From contig PMCB01000048.1 of the NCBI GenBank assembly GCA_003153955.1, positions 1,063 through 9,206 on the forward strand: 8,144 nucleotides of DNA, given 5' to 3'. The notes under the pieces are model-generated. The model made no database searches. It had not been told where the DNA came from and saw only the letters and a list, made by a program, of their open reading frames with translations. Source of the DNA: Dehalococcoidia bacterium (GTDB lineage: Bacteria > Chloroflexota > Dehalococcoidia > Dehalococcoidales > Fen-1064). Below are positions 1 through 6,847 of the stretch, piece after piece (positions within the stretch are counted from its first letter, which is position 1; the number at the start of each line of letters is the position of its first letter). A program made the translations under genes and the position numbers.

Positions 1-288
1 AGGACGAATATATTTTTTATCACGCTGCTCGATGTCAGCAATATTGCGCCCTCAACCTCAGTCACTCCGATTCAGGCGAATCTTACTGCCGTTAATCTCC
101 CCGCCGGCTTGATTTTCACCTCGGACGGAGAAGGGACTGAAAGCGACCCCTGGAGGTCATGCCAGGTATTAACCCATATTCAAATTGATAAAAGCCTGAA
201 ACCCGGAGGATATTCTTTCCAGTTTGATGTGAATATTAACGGGATTGATTACGGGCGGATTCCCTGCGCAATTGAAATCGTGCAATGA
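1..288 (+). CDS. C-terminal part of an unidentified, probably beta-rich protein
   Basis: An open frame runs from the window edge to a TGA at 286-288, giving 95 residues with no start inside the window, so only the C-terminus is visible. I do not recognise the family. The visible part is rich in alternating polar and hydrophobic residues and in Gly, Pro, Asn and Thr. Its end (LKPGGYSFQFDVNINGIDYG, then a short strand-like segment ending EIVQ) looks like the last strands of an immunoglobulin-like beta-sandwich, as found at the ends of secreted or surface proteins. There are two cysteines, in WRSCQ and IPCAIEI, and no membrane segment. It converges on pyrK with 8 bases between the two stop codons, so it is not part of the pyrimidine operon. 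The protein-like composition and the absence of any competing gene make it likely to be real. The fold assignment is inference only. Confidence 0.6.
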   Translation, partial: RTNIFFITLLDVSNIAPSTSVTPIQANLTAVNLPAGLIFTSDGEGTESDPWRSCQVLTHIQIDKSLKPGGYSFQFDVNINGIDYGRIPCAIEIVQ

Positions 289-296
289 CGCTCTTT

Positions 297-1082
297 CTAA
301 ATCCTTGCCATCTCATCCCAGATGACTTCATTCAAATCAAATACCGGGCCGTCTTTACAAACCTGTTTCAGCCCGCTTTTTGTTCGGATAGTGCAGCCGT
401 AGCAAACGCCGAGGCCGCAAGCCATCCGCATTTCCAGCGAAATCGAGACCGGTTTGCCTGTCAGCTTTAGTCTGGTTTGATTTTCAGCCAGGTATTTCAG
501 CATCGGCATCGGTCCGCAGGCGACGATAACATCCGCGGTCGTTGCGAATGAGGGAATTAAATCGGTGACAAAACCTTTATGCCCGGCGGAGCCGTCGTCC
601 GTGGCCGCGGTCAGGCTGATTTCTTTCGGCAAAAGTGCTTTCGGATATAGTTTCGAGGCGGTCGCCGCGCCCTGTAATACAATAATCTGGCGGCACCACG
701 GCTTAACTTTCTCCGCCAGGAAACGCAGCGGCGCAATTCCGATACCGCCCGCAATAATCAGGTAGCTCAATGTCCCTGCCGGCATCGGGAAAACCTGAAA
801 ACCGTTTCCTATCGGCCCGAGGACATCCAGCTTACTTCCGTTTTGCAAGTGTGTCAGCCGTTCTGTGCCTTTTCCGACCACGGCATACAATAAAGCAAAT
901 CTGTCATCCTCGACGCTGTGGATGCTGATGGGACGGCGCAGCGTGTTTTCTGTGCCGCAGGCCACCATCACAAACTGGCCGGCTTGTGCCCGGCGGGCGA
1001 TTTCCGGCGCCTGGAGCCACATCAGGTAAATCCCCGGCATCAATTCGATGTTTGATACTATTTCACAGTCTTCGCGGTTCAC
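297..1082 (-). CDS. pyrK: Dihydroorotate dehydrogenase class 1B, electron-transfer subunit PyrK
   Basis: PyrK (261 aa, usual family length) passes electrons from the dihydroorotate-oxidising subunit PyrD through a 2Fe-2S cluster and FAD to NAD+ in the cytoplasm. The ferredoxin-reductase layout is complete: an FAD-binding beta-barrel with the RRPISIHS motif at residues 49-56, a nucleotide-binding domain with AGGIGIAPL at 111-119 and ACGPMPML at 188-195, and a C-terminal cluster-binding segment with C222, C227, C230 and C242 (C-x4-C-x2-C-x11-C). The start is GTG, not ATG: its bases overlap the carB stop (GTGA at 1082-1079), and a perfect AGGAGG lies 5 bases upstream, so translational coupling to carB is likely. 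The stop is TAG. pyrD, which commonly follows pyrK in Firmicutes-type operons, is not next door; the next gene lies on the opposite strand. Related oxidoreductase subunits (for example of sulfide dehydrogenase) share this fold, but the operon context strongly favours PyrK. Confidence 0.95.
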   Translation of the reverse strand: MNREDCEIVSNIELMPGIYLMWLQAPEIARRAQAGQFVMVACGTENTLRRPISIHSVEDDRFALLYAVVGKGTERLTHLQNGSKLDVLGPIGNGFQVFPMPAGTLSYLIIAGGIGIAPLRFLAEKVKPWCRQIIVLQGAATASKLYPKALLPKEISLTAATDDGSAGHKGFVTDLIPSFATTADVIVACGPMPMLKYLAENQTRLKLTGKPVSISLEMRMACGLGVCYGCTIRTKSGLKQVCKDGPVFDLNEVIWDEMARI

Positions 1083-4000
1083 GGCTGCCTCCTGTTGCGG
1101 TAGGACGCGAGCGGCTGCACATGGTAATCGTGTTTGTCCCTGACCAGAATGTCGATGGCGGCGCGGGCGGTATCCAGTGAGGTGAAACAGGGGATGCGGC
1201 GTTCGGCAGCAGTTCTGCGGATGGCGAAGCCGTCCCTCATTACCGTTCCGCTGCTGGTCACAGTGTTAATCACACCCTGTATGTTCCCGCCAATGATGAC
1301 ATCCAGCACGTTGGGATGGCCTTCAGCTAACTTTTTGGTGGTCATTGTTACAGGCAAGCCCATCGCGCTAAGCATCGATGCCGTGCCTTCGGTAGCGTAT
1401 AATTTATAGCCGATACCGGCCAGTTTTTTAATAATCGGCACTGCTTCCGGTTTGTCCCGGTCGGAGATACTGAGCAGGATCCCGCCTTCGCGCGGCAGCA
1501 TTAAACCGGCGGCAAGCAGCGTCTTCGCCAGCGCTGCTTCGAACCGGTAATCGATGCCCATCACCTCGCCGGTGGATTTCATTTCCGGCCCGAGGTGCGT
1601 ATCTACCCCGACCAGCTTCGACATCGAAAAGACCGGCGCTTTAATGGCAACAAGGTGCTGCCGTTTGTACATGCCGGTCTCATAACCCTGCGCTTTCAAG
1701 CTGGTGCCCAGCATCACTTTTACCGCCACTTTCACCATCGGCACACCGGTGACTTTGGAGATAAACGGCACCGTGCGGCTGGCCCTGGAATTGACTTCAA
1801 GGACGTAAACCGCCGCGCCGCCGAGCGGATGTTCCGGCATGATTACGAATTGGATATTCATCAGACCGATGATGTGCAGTGCCAGACCGATGCGCACCGC
1901 GTAATCGGTAATCGTGTCTATTTCCGCTGTTGTCAACGTTAATCCAGGGTAAACGGCCATCGAATCGCCGCTGTGTACGCCGGCGCGCTCCAGTTGTTCC
2001 ATCAGGCCGGGAATCAGCACGGTCTCGCCGTCGCAGATGCAGTCCACTTCGGCTTCTTTGCCTTCCAGGTATTTATCGATTAATACCGGGTGTCCGGTAT
2101 TCAAATCTGTAGCGATGCTCATGTAATGCGATAGTTCGGAAGCGTTGTGCACGATTTCCATGCCGCGCCCGCCGAGCACATAGCTGGGACGTACCAGTAC
2201 CGGGTAGCCGATAAGTTTGGCTACTTTCAGTGCTTCTTCAATGCTCGTGACACCGGCTCCGGGCGGCTGTGGGATGCCCAGGTTGCCCAGAAACTGCTCG
2301 AAACGGCGGCGGTCCTCCGAAAGGTCGATGCATTCGGCGCTGGTGCCCAGCACCGGCATACCGGCCCTAGCCAGCGGATCGGCCAGGTTAATTGCGGTCT
2401 GGCCGCCGAACTGCACGATCGACGGCGTGTTTCCGTTTCCGCCGTCGGCGTTATTCGAGTTTTCATTATCCAGGATATCGCGGATGCTCTCTTCGTCCAG
2501 TGATTCGAAATAGAGGCGGTCGCTGGTATCGAAATCGGTGGAGACGGTTTCGGGATTGGAGTTGATCATGATGCTCTGATAACCGGCCTCTTTAAGCGCC
2601 CGGGCTGCGTGCACACTGCAGTAGTCGAACTCGATTCCTTGCCCGATGCGGATCGGCCCCGAGCCGATGACGACGGCCTTTTTCCGGTCGACGGCAATCG
2701 CTTCATTTTCTGTTTCATAAGTGCTGTAAAAATAAGGCGTGGCGGCATCAAATTCCGCCGCGCACGTATCAACCATTTTGTAAACGGGTTTGATTTTCCA
2801 TTCCTGCCGCATTTCCCTGACCTGTTCCGGCAGCCGGTCGGCGAGTGTGCCGATCATTTCATCGGAGAAACCGCACTTTTTGGCCTCCCGCAGGAAATCG
2901 GGGGTCAGCGGCTGTGACAAAAGGCGTTTTTCCATGTTGATGATATTCACCATTTTATCCAGGAACCACATGTCGATATTTGTTTTATCATGGATTGCCT
3001 GCGGGGCAATACCGCGCCGCAAGGCCGCCATTACCGCCCACAACCGCAAATCCGTGGGTTCCAGCGGATAGGTATTGATGTCGGTGCCGAGAGTCCATTT
3101 CCGGTCTTCCCAGAGAAGTGTCTTTTTGCCGAATTCCAGGGAACGTACCGCTTTCTGGAAAGCCGCTTCAAAGGTACGGTCGATGGCCATCACTTCCCCG
3201 GTGGCTTTCATCTGCGTGCCCAGCAAACGGTCGCCGCTGGCAAATTTATCAAACGGCCAGCGCGGGATTTTCACCACGATGTAGTCGAGTGCCGGTTCGA
3301 ATGCCGCCATTGTTTTGCCGGTGACCGCATTGGGGATTTCATCCAGCCGTTTGCCCACGGCGATTTTAGAAGCGACGCGGGCGATGGGGTAACCCGTCGC
3401 TTTACTGGCCAGCGCCGAACTGCGGCTGACACGGGGATTGACTTCGATAACATAATATCGTTCGCTCTTCGGGTCGAGGGCATACTGCACGTTGCAGCCG
3501 CCTTCGATACCCAGTTCGCGGATTATTTTCAAACTGGCGGTGCGCAGCATCTGATATTCTTTATTCGTCAATGTCTGGCTGGGCGCCACGACAATACTAT
3601 CTCCGGTGTGAATGCCCATCGGGTCGATGTTTTCCATATTGCAGATGGTAATGCAGTTATCGCCGCCGTCGCGCATTACTTCATATTCCAGTTCTTTCCA
3701 GCCGGCCACTGATTCCTCAACCAGAATCTGGTGAATCGGACTGGCGGTTAACCCGCTGTTTAATACGATTTCCAGCTCTTCCCACGTGTGGGCAAAACCG
3801 CCGCCCGTACCGCCGAGCGTATAGGCGGGACGAATGACTACCGGCAGTCCTATTTCTTTGGCTACGCGGCGGCCTTCTTCCATTGTATTCACGGTCTCGC
3901 TGCGCGGCACCGGTTCCCCGATTTTAATCAGCAGCTGTTTGAAAAGTTCTCGGTCTTCGGCGTTGCGGATGGTCTGAATCGGTGTGCCGAGCACGCGGAC

Positions 4001-4336
4001 GTTGAATTTATCCAAAACCCCGGCATCGGCCAGTTCCACGGCCAGGTTCAACCCTGTCTGTCCGCCGAGCGTCGGCAGCAGTCCGTCGGGACGTTCTTTT
4101 TCAATAATGCGTGATATTACTTCTACCGTCAACGGTTCGACGTAAACTACGTCGGCAATATCTTCATCGGTCATAATCGTAGCGGGGTTGGAATTGACCA
4201 GCACGGAAATGACGCCTTCTTCCCGCATCGCTTTGCAGGCCTGCGTGCCGGCATAATCGAATTCTGCCGCCTGCCCGATGATTATCGGCCCCGACCCGAT
4301 GATTAAGACTTTCCTGGGTTTATTTTTTATCGTCAT
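1079..4336 (-). CDS. carB: Carbamoyl-phosphate synthase, large subunit
   Basis: CarB (1085 aa; E. coli 1073) makes carbamoyl phosphate from bicarbonate, two ATP and the ammonia delivered by CarA. It has the classic duplicated layout. The carboxyphosphate half (about 1-400) has GSGPIIIGQAAEFDYAGTQ at 14-32, PTLGGQTGLNLA at 88-99, RPAYTLGGTGGGF at 169-181 and EVNPRVSRSSALASKATGYP at 298-317. A helical oligomerisation domain follows (about 405-550). The carbamate-kinase half (about 553-940) repeats the motifs: GSGPIRIGQGIEFDYCS at 558-574, QFGGQTAINLA at 642-652, RPSYVLGGRGMEIV at 716-729 and EVNSRASRTVPFISKVTGVP at 847-866. The C-terminal MGS-like allosteric domain (about 950-1085) has ATEGTA at 981-986 and KKLAEGHP at 1001-1008, the region that binds UMP/IMP in E. 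coli, so end-product control is plausible. The ATG has a nearby AAAAGGAA (4348-4341). An Asn/Gly-rich loop at about 624-636 is longer than usual. The stop overlaps the pyrK start. Confidence 0.98.
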   Translation of the reverse strand: MTIKNKPRKVLIIGSGPIIIGQAAEFDYAGTQACKAMREEGVISVLVNSNPATIMTDEDIADVVYVEPLTVEVISRIIEKERPDGLLPTLGGQTGLNLAVELADAGVLDKFNVRVLGTPIQTIRNAEDRELFKQLLIKIGEPVPRSETVNTMEEGRRVAKEIGLPVVIRPAYTLGGTGGGFAHTWEELEIVLNSGLTASPIHQILVEESVAGWKELEYEVMRDGGDNCITICNMENIDPMGIHTGDSIVVAPSQTLTNKEYQMLRTASLKIIRELGIEGGCNVQYALDPKSERYYVIEVNPRVSRSSALASKATGYPIARVASKIAVGKRLDEIPNAVTGKTMAAFEPALDYIVVKIPRWPFDKFASGDRLLGTQMKATGEVMAIDRTFEAAFQKAVRSLEFGKKTLLWEDRKWTLGTDINTYPLEPTDLRLWAVMAALRRGIAPQAIHDKTNIDMWFLDKMVNIINMEKRLLSQPLTPDFLREAKKCGFSDEMIGTLADRLPEQVREMRQEWKIKPVYKMVDTCAAEFDAATPYFYSTYETENEAIAVDRKKAVVIGSGPIRIGQGIEFDYCSVHAARALKEAGYQSIMINSNPETVSTDFDTSDRLYFESLDEESIRDILDNENSNNADGGNGNTPSIVQFGGQTAINLADPLARAGMPVLGTSAECIDLSEDRRRFEQFLGNLGIPQPPGAGVTSIEEALKVAKLIGYPVLVRPSYVLGGRGMEIVHNASELSHYMSIATDLNTGHPVLIDKYLEGKEAEVDCICDGETVLIPGLMEQLERAGVHSGDSMAVYPGLTLTTAEIDTITDYAVRIGLALHIIGLMNIQFVIMPEHPLGGAAVYVLEVNSRASRTVPFISKVTGVPMVKVAVKVMLGTSLKAQGYETGMYKRQHLVAIKAPVFSMSKLVGVDTHLGPEMKSTGEVMGIDYRFEAALAKTLLAAGLMLPREGGILLSISDRDKPEAVPIIKKLAGIGYKLYATEGTASMLSAMGLPVTMTTKKLAEGHPNVLDVIIGGNIQGVINTVTSSGTVMRDGFAIRRTAAERRIPCFTSLDTARAAIDILVRDKHDYHVQPLASYRNRRQP
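1088..1093 (-). promoter_or_regulatory. Ribosome binding site of pyrK (AGGAGG)
   Basis: The minus strand reads AGGAGG here, 5 bases before the GTG at 1082-1080. It lies within the last codons of carB. It fixes the non-ATG start of pyrK; the first in-frame ATG lies 14 codons further on and would remove the start of the FAD-domain barrel. Confidence 0.85.
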
Positions 4337-4360
4337 GTTATTCCTTTTACAATTTCTGTC

Positions 4361-4381
4361 TCCCTCCCTCTCAGGGAGGGA
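4361..4381. repeat. Perfect 9-bp inverted repeat upstream of carB
   Basis: TCCCTCCCT (4361-4369) and its exact complement AGGGAGGGA (4373-4381) flank a 3-base loop. In the carB transcript this would be a strong stem-loop ending about 12 bases before the AAAAGGAA ribosome binding site. Neither strand has a run of T after the stem, so it does not look like a standard intrinsic terminator. It could protect or process the mRNA, modulate carB translation, or simply be one copy of a dispersed palindromic repeat. Confidence 0.8.
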
Positions 4382-4419
4382 TTAAAGGAGAGTGATAATT
4401 TCAAATTTCATTTACCACC

Positions 4420-4490
4420 CTGAACGAAGTAAAGAGTCTCCATGCCCACTAAATAGAGATGGAGATTCTTCGGGTACTTCGTATCCTCAG
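4420..4490. repeat. Imperfect palindrome (REP/MITE-like) between carA and carB
   Basis: The core arms AGAGTCTCCAT (4433-4443) and ATGGAGATTCT (4459-4469) pair with one mismatch (a G-U in RNA) around a 15-base loop. The outer parts also pair: CTGA and ACGAAGTA on the left match the complement of TACTTCGT and TCAG on the right, with two 4-base bulges on the right arm. The element begins about 15 bases past the carA stop. The pattern GAGATTCTTCG...TCAGAATG resembles short intergenic palindromes I associate with Chloroflexota and some other bacteria; copy number cannot be judged here. A second tiny palindrome (ATGGA-AA-TCCAT, 4492-4503) abuts it. I find no convincing promoter in the remainder of this 169-base gap. 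Confidence 0.7.
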
Positions 4491-4505
4491 AATGGAAATC
4501 CATCA

Positions 4506-5594
4506 TTATTTCTTCTCCATCATCTTGATAAACCTGTCGAATAGATATCTGTTATCCATCGGGCCGGGAGAATCCTCCGAATGGTACTGGATGGCAAAAA
4601 TCGGCAATTCCTTATGCCGCAGGCCCTCGACTGTGCCGTCGTTTAAATTGATGTGGGTCACTTCCAGGCCGTTCTTCATCGTATCCGGGTCCAGCGCATA
4701 GCCGTGGTTCTGGGCCGTGATGTGGACGCGTCCGGTGGCAAATTCTTTCACCGGATGGTTTCCGCCGCGATGCCCGAACTTCAATTTAAAAGTTTTCGCT
4801 CCGAACGCGCGTCCCAGTAATTGATTTCCCAGGCAAATGCCCATAATCGGTTTTTTCCCGACCAGCCCCTGTACCGTTTTCACCGCGTAATCCAGTATTT
4901 CCGGGTCGCCGGGGCCGGGTGAGAGTAAAATACCGTCGGGGTTCAGTTTCAAAATTTCTTCCGCCTTGCTGGTGCAGGGCATTACCGTAACCTTGCAGCC
5001 ACGGGCTTTCAATAATCGTAAAATGTTGTATTTCAGCCCGCAGTCATACGCCACCACATTATATTTATATTCAACCGGTTTATCATTTTCCCAGACGTAA
5101 GGCTTTTTCGTGCTTACTTCCTTGACATAATCCGCATTGCCGTAATCCGGTTTCCGCTTCAATTCGGCCAGCGCCTCATCCGGCGTCAAATGGGAAGTGA
5201 TCATCCCCATCATCACGCCGACCGAGCGCAGTTTCCGTGTAATGGCCCGGGTATCCAGACCGTAAATTCCCGATATCCCGCCGTCAGCCAGATACTGGTG
5301 AATTGTCTTTTGATTCAGGTAATGGCTTGGTTCCATGCATTCTTCCCGGACAATAAAACCCCGGACCTGGATCCTGTCGGTTTCATCGTCCTGCCCGTTG
5401 ACGCCGTAATTGCCGATTAACGGATAGGTGGGCATTAAAATCTGCCCGGCATACGATGGGTCGGTGAGCATTTCCTGATAACCCATCATGCTCGTGTTAA
5501 AAACGACTTCCCCGAACGCATCCGCCGCTCCCCCGAAAGAAAATCCCTCGTAGAATGACCCATCCGCCAGCACCAGGTAAGCTTGTTTCTTCAT
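4506..5594 (-). CDS. carA: Carbamoyl-phosphate synthase, small (glutaminase) subunit
   Basis: CarA (362 aa, normal size) hydrolyses glutamine and channels ammonia to CarB. The N-terminal CarA-specific domain (about 1-150) has GEVVFNTSMMGYQEMLTDPS at 28-47 and SGIYGLDTRAITRKLR at 108-123. The C-terminal class I glutamine amidotransferase domain (about 178-360) has SPGPGDP at 225-231, the nucleophile C254 in MGICLGNQ, FGHRGGNHPV at 273-282, NHGYALDP at 296-303 and the catalytic pair H338/E340 in QYHSED. Two positions differ from E. coli: Asn at 257 where the motif is usually GICLGHQ, and Ser at 339 in place of the Pro of HPE. The triad itself is intact, so activity is expected. The ATG shares its A with the pyrC stop (TAATG), with AGGA 8 bases upstream, suggesting translational coupling. 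Unlike the other junctions, carA is separated from carB by a 169-base gap with palindromes. Confidence 0.97.
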   Translation of the reverse strand: MKKQAYLVLADGSFYEGFSFGGAADAFGEVVFNTSMMGYQEMLTDPSYAGQILMPTYPLIGNYGVNGQDDETDRIQVRGFIVREECMEPSHYLNQKTIHQYLADGGISGIYGLDTRAITRKLRSVGVMMGMITSHLTPDEALAELKRKPDYGNADYVKEVSTKKPYVWENDKPVEYKYNVVAYDCGLKYNILRLLKARGCKVTVMPCTSKAEEILKLNPDGILLSPGPGDPEILDYAVKTVQGLVGKKPIMGICLGNQLLGRAFGAKTFKLKFGHRGGNHPVKEFATGRVHITAQNHGYALDPDTMKNGLEVTHINLNDGTVEGLRHKELPIFAIQYHSEDSPGPMDNRYLFDRFIKMMEKK

Positions 5595-6847
5595 TATCTC
5601 AATCCTATAATCACAGAATCGTCTTTATAAACCAGATTGCCCTGATAAATCGTTGCCACGACTTTGCCCGTAAGTTTTGCTCCTGCCAAGGGCGTGTTTT
5701 TCCCCAGGGAGAGAAATTTATTCACGTCTACAACCCATTCTTTGTTCGGGTCGATAATCGTCACATTTGCCACAGAATCCACAACAAAGCTGCCCAGCGG
5801 TTTATTCAAAATCGCCGCCGGTTTATTCGTCAGGCAGGCAATAAGTTCCGTTAAAGTCAGCTGCTTGGACTGCACCAGCCACATCAGGCTCCCTACCGCG
5901 GTATCGAAGCCGCTGATGCCGGCCGGCGCATCGGCGTAGGGGCGCTGTTTTTCCTGCATCGTGTGCGGCGCGTGGTCCGTGGCGATAATATCGATGGTGC
6001 CGTCTTTGATGCCTGCCACCAGGGCCTGCCTGTCGGCTTCCGTTCTCAGCGGCGGATTCACCTTCGCTAATGAACCACGTTTTTCAATCATATCTGCCGT
6101 CAGCAGCAGGTGGTGCGGCGTGGCTTCGGCGGTTACTTTGACGCCTTTCTTTTTTGCCTGCCGGATGAGTTCGACCGTCCCCGCGGTGCTGACGTGTGCG
6201 ATATGCACCCAGCCGTTGGTTTTTTCGGCGACCTCCAGGTCACGGGCGGCGATTTTCTCTTCCCCTTCGGGAGGCCCGCCGTTGGGGTCTTCACAATGGT
6301 CGATTACCGGCAAATTGAACATTTTCCCGATTTCCAGCGCCTCTTCCATTAATTCCGGCGTCCTTACGGGGTCGCCGTCATCACTGAACCCCACGACTCC
6401 AGCTTTCACCAGCGGTTCCATATAAATCAGGTCTTTTCCCTTGCGGCCTTTGGTCACGCACCCGATCGGGAAAACCTGGATCATCCCTTCCTGTTCCGCC
6501 TTGTTTTTCACGGCGACAATCATGTCGGCGGAATCCAGCGGGGGGCGTGTATTCGGCATACAGCAAATTGTGGTAAAGCCGCCGTAAGCCGCGGCCTTTG
6601 TCCCGGTGGCGATAGTTTCTTTGCTCTCAAAGCCGGGTTCCCGCAGGTGGCAGTGGAAATCGATAAATCCGGGGCAAACAATCAGTCCTTTGGCGGTCAG
6701 CGTATCATAAGCTTTACCGACAGGGTTCTCCCGGCCTTCGCTGACCCAGCTGATTTTATCGTCTTTCAGCAGCAAGTTACCGACACGGCTGATTTTGCGC
6801 GCCGGGTCAACCAGTCTGCCGCCTTTAATTAATAATGCTTTATTCAT
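5594..6847 (-). CDS. pyrC: Dihydroorotase, type I
   Basis: PyrC reversibly closes N-carbamoyl-L-aspartate to dihydroorotate. The protein is an amidohydrolase TIM barrel with flanking beta domain, 417 aa from the chosen start. Metal and catalytic residues are all present: H65 and H67 in DFHCHLREPG, the bridging Asp in FSDDGDP (156 or 157, as in type I enzymes that use Asp instead of carboxylated Lys), H184 in DHCED, H218 in HIAHVST and D291 in ATDHAPH; NPPLR (264-268) binds substrate. The stretch between HCED and ARD is only about 13 residues, some 18 fewer than I recall for the Aquifex enzyme, and lacks the usual NEGEVS-like segment. I start at the ATG at 6847: it gives MNKALLIKGGRLVDP, typical for the family, and overlaps the pyrB stop by 8 bases (ATGAATAA). 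An ATG 12 codons upstream (6883) has no ribosome binding site and would add a basic tail. Confidence 0.95.
   Translation of the reverse strand: MNKALLIKGGRLVDPARKISRVGNLLLKDDKISWVSEGRENPVGKAYDTLTAKGLIVCPGFIDFHCHLREPGFESKETIATGTKAAAYGGFTTICCMPNTRPPLDSADMIVAVKNKAEQEGMIQVFPIGCVTKGRKGKDLIYMEPLVKAGVVGFSDDGDPVRTPELMEEALEIGKMFNLPVIDHCEDPNGGPPEGEEKIAARDLEVAEKTNGWVHIAHVSTAGTVELIRQAKKKGVKVTAEATPHHLLLTADMIEKRGSLAKVNPPLRTEADRQALVAGIKDGTIDIIATDHAPHTMQEKQRPYADAPAGISGFDTAVGSLMWLVQSKQLTLTELIACLTNKPAAILNKPLGSFVVDSVANVTIIDPNKEWVVDVNKFLSLGKNTPLAGAKLTGKVVATIYQGNLVYKDDSVIIGLR

Noticed and set aside
2990..3712. 240-codon open frame on the plus strand inside carB
   Set aside because: It is antisense to a strongly conserved part of CarB and its translation resembles no protein family. 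Long antisense frames are common opposite such genes.
4361..4381. Intrinsic transcription terminator after carA
   Set aside because: The stem is perfect but neither strand has the following T-run, and carB and pyrK lie downstream in the same pathway.
4382..4419. Internal promoter for carB
   Set aside because: TTGAAA and TTTAAT-like boxes exist on the minus strand, but the spacing (about 12 bases) is too short to be convincing.
5961..6425. 154-codon open frame on the plus strand inside pyrC
   Set aside because: It lies fully antisense to conserved PyrC motifs (HCED, HVST, NPPLR) and has no recognisable domains or context.
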